Below are positions 37,181 through 47,386 of a stretch of 64,000 nucleotides of DNA, one piece after another. Origin of the DNA: Rhodoferax sp. OV413. Its GTDB lineage: Bacteria; Pseudomonadota; Gammaproteobacteria; Burkholderiales; Burkholderiaceae_C. Under the pieces are notes generated by a model. It was not told the DNA's origin. It worked only from the letters and a program-made list of their open reading frames with translations, and did not search any database. The position numbers and the translations under genes were made by a program. The stretch covers positions 1-64,000 of the forward strand of contig CAMAWD010000004.1 in assembly GCA_945861785.1 (NCBI GenBank). The letters run 5' to 3'. Position 1 is the first letter of the stretch. Each line of letters opens with the position of its first letter.

Positions 37181-37655
37181 AGCTGCCCGACTTCCCGCCA
37201 TGTTTTTCCAGCACCCGCACCTCGTTGATGGTCATGCCACGGTCGACCGCCTTGCACATGTCGTAGACCGTCAGGAGCGCCACCTGGACGGCGGTCAGGG
37301 CCTCCATCTCCACGCCGGTCTGGCCCACAGTCTCGACAGTGGCTGTGCACAGCACACTGTGCGGGCCAGTTGGGGGGCCGGGGACGATGTCGAAATCCAC
37401 CGCCACGCGGGTCAGCGCCAGCGGATGGCACAGCGGGATCAGGTCGCTGGTCTTCTTGGCGGCCTGGATGCCTGCAATACGGGCAATGCCCAGCACATCG
37501 CCCTTTTTGGCGTTGCCGGACTGGACGATCGCCAGTGTCGCAGCCTGCATGTCGATGCGGCCCCCTGCAATTGCCTTGCGGTGGGTGCTGGCCTTGGCCG
37601 CGACGTCCACCATGTGGGCCTGGCCCTGGTTGTCGAAGTGTGTCAAACCTTGCAT
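37158..37655 (-). CDS. moaC: Cyclic pyranopterin monophosphate synthase
   Basis: Second step of molybdenum cofactor synthesis, converting the MoaA product to cPMP; 165 aa. ATG 37655 starts [20 protein letters not shown], the usual beginning; a longer frame to 37754 is not. The active-site segments [17 protein letters not shown] and [20 protein letters not shown], and catalytic lysine region [10 protein letters not shown], are all present. No other moa gene is adjacent. The gene ends inside the convergent ligase gene. Confidence 0.95.
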   Translation of the reverse strand: MQGLTHFDNQGQAHMVDVAAKASTHRKAIAGGRIDMQAATLAIVQSGNAKKGDVLGIARIAGIQAAKKTSDLIPLCHPLALTRVAVDFDIVPGPPTGPHSVLCTATVETVGQTGVEMEALTAVQVALLTVYDMCKAVDRGMTINEVRVLEKHGGKSGSFKAAPAS

Positions 37656-37829
37656 GGGGGTAGTCCGGGCTGCAGGTTGTCGTGCCAGAAACCAATGTGG
37701 CCTCAGCAAATTGACACCTGGATTTACGAAACGTTTATCCGCTGCCCGCATCATACGGCCCTGCCTGTGTCACTATTGCGGGTGCATGTTTGTTGCCCGG
37801 GAGTTTGATTTTCTTCCCATGGACCTACC

Positions 37830-39395
37830 TTGACCGACCTTCCTTCTGCCCGCGCTTCCAGTCCCGCCGCCCGCCGCCTTGCCGGCCTGGCTGTCCTGGC
37901 CGCTTGTGTCTGGGTCGGACCGGGCCTGGCCCAGAGCGACATCCCCACCAGGCCGACGACAGCGGGGCGATCGCAGGGCGGCCAACTTCCAACCCTGGGC
38001 GACGGCAGCGAGTTGGGCGCCAGCGCCGAGCGGCGCCTGGGTGACCGCATCGCGCGCGAGATCTACCGCGACCCCGACTACCTCGACGACCCGGTGCTGG
38101 TCGAATACGTCGACGCGATCTGGCAGCCACTGCTCGCCGCAGCCCGCAGCCGGGGCGATATTTCCCCTGAACTCAATGAGCGATTCGCGTGGGAGATCAT
38201 GCTCGGACGTGACCGCACGATCAATGCGTTTGCCTTGCCGGGGGGTTACCTGGGCCTGCACCTGGGTCTGATTGGTGTGGTCACAAGCCGCGATGAGCTT
38301 GCCTCGGTGCTGGCGCACGAACTGAGCCACGTCACCCAGCGCCACATATCGCGCCTGATGACCAAGCAGAGCGCCCAGGCACCGTGGGTGATCGGCGCCA
38401 TGATTCTCGGCGCGTTGGCGGCCAGCAAGAGCCCGGAGAGCGCCAGCGCCGTGATAGCCGGTGGCCAGGCCGTTGCCATGCAGAACCAGCTGAACTTCTC
38501 GCGCGACATGGAGCGCGAGGCGGACCGCATCGGGTTTGGCGTCCTGAGCCAGGCCGGTTTCGCGCCGCAGGGGTTCAGCGCGATGTTCGACAAGCTCCAG
38601 CAGGCAGCGCGCCTGAACGACAACGGCGCTTTTCCCTATTTGCGCAGCCATCCCCTGACGACGGAACGTATTGCCGATGTGCAGTCACGCCAGCCGCCCG
38701 GGCCGGCAAACCCGGTGCTGGTGGATGTGGCGGTAGACCATGCGATGGTCAGCGCCCGCGCGCGGATTCTGTCCAATCCTGGCGTCGACTTGCTGCGTTA
38801 CGCGGTCGCCGAATCGGGTGTTGCAGGCTTCGGCCTCTTGCCTGTTTCGCGGCGTGCGGCCGTGTTGTACGGCGCAACACTGGCATCGTCCAAGCTGCGC
38901 GATTTCGGGGCTGCGCAGGCCAGCCTGGCCCAATTGTCGGAATTGACGCGATCGTTGCCCGCCGCCGCCCGCCTGGCCCGGCTGCTGGCGGCCGAGTTGG
39001 CTCTGCAATCAGGGCCGGCCAGGGGCGTCCTTTCCGGCGCTGGGCGCCCCGAACTGTTCCTCAATTCCCAAACCCTGGTCCGGGCCGGGCGCGCTGGCGA
39101 AGCGATTTCGGACCTGCAGATCTGGTTGGCGCGCCATCCCAGGGACGCTGGCGCCTGGCAGCTGCTGGCGGGCGCCTGCGCCGCACAGGGTTTGTCGCTG
39201 CGCGCGATCCGCGCCGAAGCGGAGGCGCAGGTGGCGCAACTGGACTACGCCGCGGCACTGGACCGGTTCAAGGCAGCACAGACCTTCATGCGCACTGGGC
39301 CGAGTGCGTCCATCGACCATATCGAGGCATCGATCATCGACACCCGCGCCCGGGCCGTGCAGTCACTGCTTCGAGAACAGGCGCTCGAGCGCTGA
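37830..39395 (+). CDS. Periplasmic M48-family metalloprotease with TPR-like tail (BepA-like)
   Basis: 521 aa. A signal peptide (about 15-35, ending GLAQS) exports it. The M48 zinc site is AHELSHV (HELSH 163-167) with third ligand Glu230 in MEREADRIGF. The C-terminal part (about 300-510) is Ala/Leu-rich helical repeats as in BepA/YfgC, which clears or matures outer-membrane proteins such as LptD. The start is a TTG with no strong ribosome binding site, since no ATG is in frame; the true start could differ. Overlaps the convergent small membrane protein by 33 bases. Confidence 0.87.
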   Translation: MTDLPSARASSPAARRLAGLAVLAACVWVGPGLAQSDIPTRPTTAGRSQGGQLPTLGDGSELGASAERRLGDRIAREIYRDPDYLDDPVLVEYVDAIWQPLLAAARSRGDISPELNERFAWEIMLGRDRTINAFALPGGYLGLHLGLIGVVTSRDELASVLAHELSHVTQRHISRLMTKQSAQAPWVIGAMILGALAASKSPESASAVIAGGQAVAMQNQLNFSRDMEREADRIGFGVLSQAGFAPQGFSAMFDKLQQAARLNDNGAFPYLRSHPLTTERIADVQSRQPPGPANPVLVDVAVDHAMVSARARILSNPGVDLLRYAVAESGVAGFGLLPVSRRAAVLYGATLASSKLRDFGAAQASLAQLSELTRSLPAAARLARLLAAELALQSGPARGVLSGAGRPELFLNSQTLVRAGRAGEAISDLQIWLARHPRDAGAWQLLAGACAAQGLSLRAIRAEAEAQVAQLDYAAALDRFKAAQTFMRTGPSASIDHIEASIIDTRARAVQSLLREQALER

Positions 39396-39722
39396 TTCGA
39401 TCACCAGGCCAAACACCGAGTAGATCAGGGACCCCAGCAAGGCGGCGCCGAAACCGGTGACCTTGAAACCCGCCAGCAATCCGGCCGCGGCCCAGAACAT
39501 CAGGGCGTTGATCACGAACAAGAACAGCCCCAGCGTGACCAGGGTGACAGGCAGCGTAAGGATTACCAGCACCGGGCGCAGGGTCGTGTTGAGCAGACCG
39601 ATGACAAAGGCCGCGATCAGCGCGGTGGTGAAACCGTTCACCTGGACGCCTTCGTACAGGTAGGCCACCGCAAGCAGCGCCGCAGCACTCAAGAGCCATT
39701 TGGCGATCAATTTCATTGCCAT
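39363..39722 (-). CDS. Small four-helix membrane protein (phage holin family 4 / DUF)
   Basis: 119 aa with four hydrophobic segments (about 5-25, 32-50, 56-80, 88-108). It contains the family-like core FVIGLLNTTLRPVLVILTLP. The name comes from similarity to mycobacteriophage-type holins, but chromosomal copies such as this are not phage genes and their role is unknown. ATG 39722 or 39716 could start it. Confidence 0.8.
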   Translation of the reverse strand: MAMKLIAKWLLSAAALLAVAYLYEGVQVNGFTTALIAAFVIGLLNTTLRPVLVILTLPVTLVTLGLFLFVINALMFWAAAGLLAGFKVTGFGAALLGSLIYSVFGLVIESALERLFSKQ

Positions 39723-39785
39723 TCAGCATACCACCGGGGCTGGATTTCGGATGGGCGCTATCATGCGCCTCCCTGCAGGACAGCC

Positions 39786-40205
39786 ATGGCCGCCATTCAC
39801 ATCACCGACATCGAAGCGGCCATCAACCACTGGCGCGAAAGAAAACCCTCAGAGGACGGGTATTCGTTGTCGCCCGAACTGCGCACGCTGGCCGAGGTGT
39901 ACGGCAAGTTGGTCTATGCCCATGCGACGGACATCGAGGAGACCGACCTGCCGGCACCTGCACTTGCTGCCTGGCTGGCCTGGTACGACACAACGCCCGA
40001 CACGCCGTGTATCGCGATCTGCTCTACCAGCCAGGGAGACGAGACCTGCAAAGGTTGTGGGCGGAGTTTTGACGAGGTGCAACGCTGGACCGAAATGGGC
40101 CCGGTGGAAAAACGGGTCACCTGGCGCCGCATCAGCCTGGAGGCGAGCGCCTGGCGGTTTAACCGCTACGCCGAGCGTGCCGCCGAGAACCCCAGGGGCC
40201 GGTGA
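39786..40205 (+). CDS. DUF3717-DUF1289 protein
   Basis: 139 aa, soluble. The first 70 residues (AAIHITDIEAAINHWRERKP; LAEVYGKLVYAHATDIEE) match DUF3717, typical of Burkholderiales. From about 78 the cysteine-rich DUF1289 follows: TPCIAICSTSQGDETCKGCG, then WTEMGPVEKR, with four cysteines able to bind metal. The function of either part is not known. Its stop codon directly abuts the stop of convergent yaeQ. Confidence 0.82.
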   Translation: MAAIHITDIEAAINHWRERKPSEDGYSLSPELRTLAEVYGKLVYAHATDIEETDLPAPALAAWLAWYDTTPDTPCIAICSTSQGDETCKGCGRSFDEVQRWTEMGPVEKRVTWRRISLEASAWRFNRYAERAAENPRGR

Positions 40206-40766
40206 TCACTTCCAGGTGACGGGTTCGACGTCCACGTTGACTTTTCCGTCACCCAGCATCAGCATGTTTTCCTGGATGGTGGCCTGGAGCTGCATGCTGC
40301 GTTGCGCGAGCGCGCCGAGTTGTTGCGCGCTGTCGGTCGGCACCCGGTAGACATGCAGGTTCTGGGGTCGGGTCAGCTTGGATTCGATGCCGCGCCACCA
40401 GATCTCGGCGGCATGGCCGAAGCAGTAGGCGACGACTTCGTCGGCCTTCCCGCAGGCCTTGGTCAGGGCCTTGTCGTCTGGCTGCCCCACTTCGACCCAC
40501 AACCGGGTGCGGCCGGTGTAATCGCGCAGCACCACGTCGGGCTCGTCGGGGTCGGACAAGCCGGCCCCGAAGCCCAGCACCGCGTCGCCGTTGCAAAGCG
40601 TTTGCAGCTTGTAGGCCTGCAGGGCCAGCGCCGCCAGCCGCACCATCATGCGTTCGTCGGTCTCACTCGGGTGGCGGGCCAGCGTCAGGGTGTGGTCGGC
40701 GTAGTAGCCGTGGTCGATGTCGGCGATTTGCAGGCTGGCCTTGAAGACCGTGGATTTGGTGGCCAT
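40206..40766 (-). CDS. yaeQ: YaeQ family protein
   Basis: 186 aa, soluble. Opening STVFKASLQIADIDHGYYAD and the segments ARHPSETDERMMVRLAALAL and LWVEVGQPDDKALTKACGKA are characteristic. YaeQ has a PD-(D/E)xK nuclease-like fold and is described as a suppressor of RfaH loss, but its biochemical role is unclear. It lies 11 bases after purB in the same direction, probably co-transcribed. Confidence 0.92.
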   Translation of the reverse strand: MATKSTVFKASLQIADIDHGYYADHTLTLARHPSETDERMMVRLAALALQAYKLQTLCNGDAVLGFGAGLSDPDEPDVVLRDYTGRTRLWVEVGQPDDKALTKACGKADEVVAYCFGHAAEIWWRGIESKLTRPQNLHVYRVPTDSAQQLGALAQRSMQLQATIQENMLMLGDGKVNVDVEPVTWK

Positions 40767-40777
40767 AACCGGGCCGC

Positions 40778-42202
<1,425 letters not shown>

Positions 42203-42276
42203 TCAGGCTTCACGGTCGTGAAGCGGCCGTCAAACCCATTGGCTAGAATGGCCCGACGCAGCAAACTGATGAACCC

Positions 42277-42891
42277 ATGAAACTAATCGGATCGACGACC
42301 AGCCCCTATGTACGCAAGGTGCGTGTAGTCATGGCAGAAAAGAAGCTGGACTACCAATACGTCACCGAGAACGTCTGGTCGGCCGAAACCCGCATCGGCG
42401 AGTCGAACCCGCTGGGCAAGGTGCCATGCCTGGTGATGGAGGGCGCCGAAGCCTTGTTCGATTCGCGCGTGATCGTCGAGTACCTCGACACCCTCTCGCC
42501 GGTTGGCAAACTGATTCCGACGCTGGGCCGTGAGCGGGCCGAGGTCAAAACCTGGGAGGCCCTCGCCGACGGTGTGCTCGACGCGGCCGTGATGGCCCGC
42601 ATGGAAGCCACCTGGGACGGTCGTACCAAGGCCCAGCGCAGCCAGGAGTGGATCGACCGGCAAATCGGCAAGGTGCACGCGAGCGTGAAAGCCATGGGCA
42701 AGGGCCTGGCAGAAAAACCTTTCTGCGCCGGCATTCACTTGAGCCTGGCCGACATTGCCGTGGGTTGTGCGTTGGGTTACCTGGACCTCCGCTTCGCCGA
42801 GATCCCGTGGCGCACCGACCATCCCAATCTGGCCAAGCTGCAGGACAAGCTCTCGTTGCGTGCCAGTTTCGCGGACACCGCACCCTCTTGA
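42277..42891 (+). CDS. Glutathione S-transferase family protein
   Basis: 204 aa. Thioredoxin-fold N-domain (1-78) opens MKLIGSTTSPYVRKVRVVMA, with the glutathione-binding cis-Pro segment GKVPCLVME and DSRVIVEYLD. The helical C-domain runs from about 85. YibF-like GSTs begin the same way. The substrate is unknown. It is convergent with the SDR gene. Confidence 0.9.
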   Translation: MKLIGSTTSPYVRKVRVVMAEKKLDYQYVTENVWSAETRIGESNPLGKVPCLVMEGAEALFDSRVIVEYLDTLSPVGKLIPTLGRERAEVKTWEALADGVLDAAVMARMEATWDGRTKAQRSQEWIDRQIGKVHASVKAMGKGLAEKPFCAGIHLSLADIAVGCALGYLDLRFAEIPWRTDHPNLAKLQDKLSLRASFADTAPS

Positions 42892-42924
42892 GCCGGCGCC
42901 GCGCCCGGCCAGCGCCGGCGAGTG

Positions 42925-43701
42925 TCAGTTGCCGGTGAACCTTCGCACCAAGGGAAAGTAGAGGCTGGCTGGCAGCAGTTCCAGCGCCTTGAGCCAGAGC
43001 GTGAAACGTTTCGGAAAATGGATTTCGAACGCGCCCTTGCCCCAGCCATGCACGATGTCGTCGGCTGCCTGCGCCGGGGTGATGAGGGCCGGCATCTTGA
43101 AGGTGTTCTGCGCGGTCAGGGGTGTTTCCACAAAGCCGGGATTGATCAGCGATACGTTCACCGCCTTGTCGTGCAGGTCCAGGTACAGCGTTTGCGCCAG
43201 GTTGATCAATGCGGCCTTGGTGGGCCCATAGGCCAGGCTGTTGGGCAGGCCACGGTAACCGGCGACACTGCCGACCAGGCTGACGAAGGCCTCTCCCCGC
43301 GTGGTGCGCAGGAGGTGCGGCAGCACCGCGTCCAGCAGGTACAAGGCGCCGACATAGTTGATCTGCAGGTGGCGCTCCATGTCCGGCACGTCCATCGCGT
43401 CGGCACGCATGGCACGGTAGTGGCCGGCGCAATACACCATGCCATCCAGCCTGCCCATCGCCAGCACGGAAGCGCTGGCCACCGCCACGGCGTTCCTGTC
43501 GGTCACGTCCAGGGGCAGGGCGATTGCGCCGGGGTGTTCGGCGACAAACGAATGCAAGGCGTCCGCTGAACGGGCCGACACGATCACGCGTGCGCCCAAG
43601 GTGTGCAGCCTGGATGCAGTCGCACGGCCGATGCCGGTCGACGCGCCGACCATCCAGACGGTCTTGTCGCGCCAGTTGGTAATTGGGGAGTTCAGTGGCA
43701 T
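42925..43701 (-). CDS. Short-chain dehydrogenase/reductase
   Basis: 258 aa. NAD(P)-binding motif GASTGIGRA (about 19-27), NNAG-equivalent YCAGHYRAM, catalytic Ser in LVGSVAGYRG, and Tyr/Lys pair in AYGPTKAAL. Last gene of a seven-gene leftward operon of lipid-modifying type, 24 bases after the DUF3833 gene. The C-terminal hydrophobic end (LWLKALELLPASLYFPLVRR) suggests membrane association. The substrate is probably lipidic, by context only. Confidence 0.88.
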   Translation of the reverse strand: MPLNSPITNWRDKTVWMVGASTGIGRATASRLHTLGARVIVSARSADALHSFVAEHPGAIALPLDVTDRNAVAVASASVLAMGRLDGMVYCAGHYRAMRADAMDVPDMERHLQINYVGALYLLDAVLPHLLRTTRGEAFVSLVGSVAGYRGLPNSLAYGPTKAALINLAQTLYLDLHDKAVNVSLINPGFVETPLTAQNTFKMPALITPAQAADDIVHGWGKGAFEIHFPKRFTLWLKALELLPASLYFPLVRRFTGN

Positions 43702-43725
43702 GGTGGGGTCGTTGTCGGCGAGTGG

Positions 43726-44274
43726 CTAGCGCTTGCTGAACGACAGCGTCACTTCACCCAGATAGATGCCGAACTTGCTCATGCGCGCCTTGTTGAGCAT
43801 CACCTTGTTGTCGACCAGGTACATCCAGTCGTCGAACTGAACCTCGTAGGGCGTGCCGTCTACGGCCAAGGCCATCGTGTAGGACCAGTGGAAGGTGTTG
43901 CCGCTTTGCTGGCCATTGGCAATGCCCACGACGTCGTCGGCGCGACCGGTGTACGACCCGTCTGCAAGTCGGGTCAGGCGCCAGATGCGCCGCTCGCGCG
44001 TGCCATCCGAGTAGGTGAATGCTTCGTCCAGGATGCCGTCATTGCCCTGCCAGCTGCACTGCATCAGCACCGTGAAGCGTTTGACAACAGTGCCGGAGCG
44101 GTCGGTGAACACGCCATGCGCGTCCAGTGTGCCGTTGAAGTAGGAGCGCAGGTCGAGGACCGGTTTTTCATTCGCATAGGACGTGATCTGCTGCGAACCG
44201 CAACCGGCCAGGCCTGCGGAGAGAACGACTACAGCGGTGCCGGCGGCACTGGTCAGCAGATGGCGACGGTTCAT
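43726..44274 (-). CDS. DUF3833 lipoprotein
   Basis: 182 aa. ATG 44274 opens MNRRHLLTSAAGTAVVVLSA with lipobox LAGC, so it is exported and lipidated. The body (LRSYFNGTLDAHGVFTDRSG; DDWMYLVDNKVMLNKARMSK FG) matches DUF3833, a lipocalin-like fold often found with cyclopropane-synthase-like genes. It may carry or process lipid. Start overlaps the MFS stop by four bases. Confidence 0.85.
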   Translation of the reverse strand: MNRRHLLTSAAGTAVVVLSAGLAGCGSQQITSYANEKPVLDLRSYFNGTLDAHGVFTDRSGTVVKRFTVLMQCSWQGNDGILDEAFTYSDGTRERRIWRLTRLADGSYTGRADDVVGIANGQQSGNTFHWSYTMALAVDGTPYEVQFDDWMYLVDNKVMLNKARMSKFGIYLGEVTLSFSKR

Positions 44275-45551
44275 GGTGTGGCAGACTTTGGTGAGGGTCG
44301 GATGATGAGGATGTACAGCGCAGAACCGGCTGCCAGCTTGAGCAGGCAAGGCAGCAGGCAATAGGCGATCGTCAAGGCCTGCAAGGCAGCGGCATCCCGC
44401 ACGCCAGGTGCATAACCGAACAGGCCCAGAAGTGGCAATGCCAGGCCGGCGGCCAGCGCCAGGTTGAGCTTGGTGGCGAAGTTCCACCAGCCGAAATACG
44501 CGCCTTCGGAGCGGCCGCGGTCACCGGCGTCGGCAATCACGCCTGCCAGCATGGCGCCGGGCAAGGCGAGGTCGGTCCCCAGCGCCAGTCCGGACAATGC
44601 GCAGACCACAAGAAAGGCCGCTGTGTCGCCAGCGCCGAGCTGTGTGGCCCACACGAATGCGGCCACCGCGAGCAACATCCCCAGCAACCAGCTGCGCGCC
44701 AGCCCTAGCCGTGCGACCACTGCCAGCCATGCGGGGATGGACAAGGCCGCACACAAGAAATAGACCGCCAGCACGGCCGACTCAATGGCCTTGGGCGCCT
44801 GCAGGCGGTCCTGCACAAAAAACAGCACCAGCGTCGCCGGCACGGCGCTGGCAATGCCGTTGAGCACGAAAACCGCCAGCAGACGCCGGAAGGCGGGCCG
44901 CGAGAACGGGAGCCAGATGTGTGCACTGGTGTGTTTGCCGGTGGTCTGAGGGCGCAACGCGCCGCTCCAGGCCACCCATCCCAGCGCCAGTGCAACGCAA
45001 AACACCGCCAAGGTGACTGGCAGTCCCAGCAGCACCGGTGTGATCGACGCCAAGACCACGCCCAGCAACCCAAGCCCTTCGCGCCACGCCACCACGCGGC
45101 TGCGGTAGTGTTCATCACCGCCCAGCATGGCGCCCCAGGACTGGTGTGCGACGCTCAGCGCGCTGTAGGCGGCGTAAGTGACAACCAGCAGCCCCCCGGC
45201 CCATGCCAGCAGCGCGTCTGGTGTCAACCCGGGCGGGAAGAAAAGCAGCCCGAAACCAAGCGCCAGCAAGACGGCGGCACCTGCGCCGAAACCCAGCACC
45301 GCGCGCAGTGAATGCGCGAACAAACGATCGCACCAGCGGCCTATCACCGGATCAATCAGCGCATCCAGCAAGCGCGCCGCCAACAACACGCCGCCAAGGG
45401 CGGCCAGAGGCACGCCGAACTCGCGCGCATAGTGGTTCGGCAGGATCACGTAAAGGGGCAGGGCCACGAAGGCCAGCGGCAGGCCGAGCAGACCGTAACG
45501 CAGGCCCTGCGCAAATGTGAGACGGGCCGGATCCCGTGTGGGCGAATTCAT
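44271..45551 (-). CDS. MFS transporter of the MelB/GPH type
   Basis: 426 aa, twelve predicted transmembrane helices. The cytoplasmic loop DALIDPVIGRWCDR after helix 2 is the GPH/MFS motif A. DUF3833 and a chalcone-isomerase-like protein flank it with overlapping codons. In lipid-modification clusters of other proteobacteria a similar MFS gene occurs, so lipid or lipid-precursor transport is possible; sugar transport is the default family role. Confidence 0.87.
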   Translation of the reverse strand: MNSPTRDPARLTFAQGLRYGLLGLPLAFVALPLYVILPNHYAREFGVPLAALGGVLLAARLLDALIDPVIGRWCDRLFAHSLRAVLGFGAGAAVLLALGFGLLFFPPGLTPDALLAWAGGLLVVTYAAYSALSVAHQSWGAMLGGDEHYRSRVVAWREGLGLLGVVLASITPVLLGLPVTLAVFCVALALGWVAWSGALRPQTTGKHTSAHIWLPFSRPAFRRLLAVFVLNGIASAVPATLVLFFVQDRLQAPKAIESAVLAVYFLCAALSIPAWLAVVARLGLARSWLLGMLLAVAAFVWATQLGAGDTAAFLVVCALSGLALGTDLALPGAMLAGVIADAGDRGRSEGAYFGWWNFATKLNLALAAGLALPLLGLFGYAPGVRDAAALQALTIAYCLLPCLLKLAAGSALYILIIRPSPKSATP

Positions 45552-46099
45552 CAGCGGGTCGCTGGTTGCGCGGCCAGGGCATCGCGCAGCCGGGCGTCGG
45601 AGGACTGTGCAGACAGCCAGATGCCGAAGAAGCGGCGGGAAAAATCCGCGTCCGCAATGGCTCCGGCCGGCTGCCCGTTGAGGTGAAAGCGTGCGCCCTC
45701 GCCGGGGCGGTGGACGCCGGTGAGCCGGTCGCCTTTGCGTACATCCGGGAATACCTCACGCATGCGGCGTGTCCAGGCGTCCAACTGGGGCTCGGTCGCC
45801 CCTGGCTGGCGCCGCATCTCCGCTGCCGAGCGCTTGGCGATGGCCTCGCCAGTGAAGTCACGCAGGTAGGTCAAAGAGAGTGCGAATGCGTGGCGGTCGT
45901 AGTCCTGGGCCGAGAAGCCCGGCATCACCCACAGGCTGGCGTCGTAGACACTGAAGCCCAGAAACGTGAAACGCACGTCGCCGCCCAGCGCGGCGTTGGG
46001 CAGGTCTGCGTGGACTTCTTGCGGAGCGGTTCGGGCCACCGCCGGGCCCAGCGCGAAAAACAATGCCAGCGATACCGCCAATTGCCGCCGCGTTGCCAT
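45551..46099 (-). CDS. Exported chalcone-isomerase-fold protein
   Basis: 182 aa. A signal peptide (MATRRQLAVSLALFFALGPA, VA) precedes a chalcone-isomerase-like domain: GGDVRFTFLGFSVYDASLWV, ALSLTYLRDFTGEAIAKRSA, RRFFGIWLS. Bacterial CHI-fold proteins lack flavonoid chemistry and related folds bind fatty acids. Start and stop codons overlap both neighbours by one base (TGATG), pointing to tight translational coupling with Cfa and MFS. Confidence 0.82.
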   Translation of the reverse strand: MATRRQLAVSLALFFALGPAVARTAPQEVHADLPNAALGGDVRFTFLGFSVYDASLWVMPGFSAQDYDRHAFALSLTYLRDFTGEAIAKRSAAEMRRQPGATEPQLDAWTRRMREVFPDVRKGDRLTGVHRPGEGARFHLNGQPAGAIADADFSRRFFGIWLSAQSSDARLRDALAAQPATR

Positions 46100-47349
46100 C
46101 AGGGCGCCTTGACCAGCGTGTACTGCACCAGGTCGATGTTCGCCATGTCGAACGCCGCCTCGCAATAGGCCAGGTAGAACTCCCATATGTGCAGGAAGCG
46201 TTGGTCGAAACCCAGCGCCAGGATGTCGCTGCGCCGGTTCAGGAAAGACTGCCGCCAGCGGCGCAGGGTTTCCGCGTAATCGTGTCCGAATGCGAATTCG
46301 TCTTCCACCACCAGCCCGGCGGCTGCTGCTTCGCGCCGGAACTCCGACGGACAGGGAAGGCATCCGCCCGGAAAGATGTATTGCTGGATGAAGTCGGTCG
46401 AGTGGATGTAGCGCTTGAACAGAGCATCGTCGATCACGATGCTCTGGATGCAGGCGCGGCCCCCCGGTTTGAGGAGTCGGCTGATGGCCTGGAAATAGGT
46501 CGGCCAATAGGCCTGGCCAACGGCCTCGACCATTTCGATCGAGCAAATGGCGTCAAAGGGGCCGTCCTGAATGTCGCGGTAGTCCTGCAGCCGCAAGTCA
46601 GCTGTTTGGGCGGCACCGGTTGCGACACCGAGTCGCTCCATGCGTTGATGCGCGAATGCGAGTTGCTCGGTGCTCAGGGTCACTCCGGTGATCGAGGCAT
46701 CGAATTCGGTCGTCACCATTTCTGCCAGCGCGCCCCAGCCGCAGCCAATCTCCAGCACCCGGTCACCGGGTCGGACCCGGGCCATTCGCACTGCCCGACG
46801 CACCTTGGCAAGCTGCGCGTCGCGCATCGGGCCGTCGAGATTGCCTTCGAACCATGCAGACGAATAGTTCATGGTGTCGTCCAGCCACAGCGCATAGAAC
46901 GGATTGCCCAGGTCGTAGTGGGCGTGGATGTTTTTCTGGCTGTTGGCCTTGGTGTTGCGGTGCAGCCAGTGCCTGATGCGGTAAATGGCGCGCCCCGCCC
47001 AACTGCCATAGATCACGTCCTCGACCTCGCGGCGGTTGGCGATGAACAGCTTCAGCAGGTCGGTCAGGTTGGGGGTGGTCCAGTCGCCGGCGATGTAGCT
47101 CTCCGCAAAACCGATGTCCCCCGATTTCAGCGCGGCACCACAAACGTTCCAGTTGCGCAGTACCAGTGTCGCCGTCAATCGACCTGCGCCATGGGCGCCC
47201 GACGGGTCACCGAAGACCTGGACCGACCCGTCGGGCAACTGCACCGACAACACGCCGTGGCGCAATCGACCCAGCATGCGCAGGGCGGTTCGTGCCGCAG
47301 CCGGCGCACGTGTGAGACCAGGGGCGGAGGTAAATGTGGTGGAGTTCAT
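46099..47349 (-). CDS. Cyclopropane-fatty-acyl-phospholipid synthase family methyltransferase
   Basis: 416 aa, cytoplasmic face of the membrane. SAM-binding motif VLEIGCGWGALAEM, preceded by the substrate-side IHAHYDLGNPFYALWLDDTM and followed by ICSIEMVEAVGQAYWPTYF with bicarbonate-site-like residues. It could cyclopropanate or methylate unsaturated phospholipid chains. In a cluster with an FAD oxidoreductase and DUF1365, a UfaM-like methyl-fatty-acid role is possible. Starts 37 bases after DUF1365. Confidence 0.92.
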   Translation of the reverse strand: MNSTTFTSAPGLTRAPAAARTALRMLGRLRHGVLSVQLPDGSVQVFGDPSGAHGAGRLTATLVLRNWNVCGAALKSGDIGFAESYIAGDWTTPNLTDLLKLFIANRREVEDVIYGSWAGRAIYRIRHWLHRNTKANSQKNIHAHYDLGNPFYALWLDDTMNYSSAWFEGNLDGPMRDAQLAKVRRAVRMARVRPGDRVLEIGCGWGALAEMVTTEFDASITGVTLSTEQLAFAHQRMERLGVATGAAQTADLRLQDYRDIQDGPFDAICSIEMVEAVGQAYWPTYFQAISRLLKPGGRACIQSIVIDDALFKRYIHSTDFIQQYIFPGGCLPCPSEFRREAAAAGLVVEDEFAFGHDYAETLRRWRQSFLNRRSDILALGFDQRFLHIWEFYLAYCEAAFDMANIDLVQYTLVKAP

Positions 47350-47386
47350 GGCGAGGCGGGAGGGCGTTGTGCTTGCAAAAAAGGGG

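Noticed and set aside
37656-37829. Molybdenum cofactor riboswitch before moaC
   Set aside because: The spacer upstream of moaC is short and shows no extended conserved helices that I can recognise.
39363-39722. Prophage remnant suggested by the holin-like name
   Set aside because: No other phage gene nearby; the family is common as a housekeeping-type membrane protein on chromosomes.
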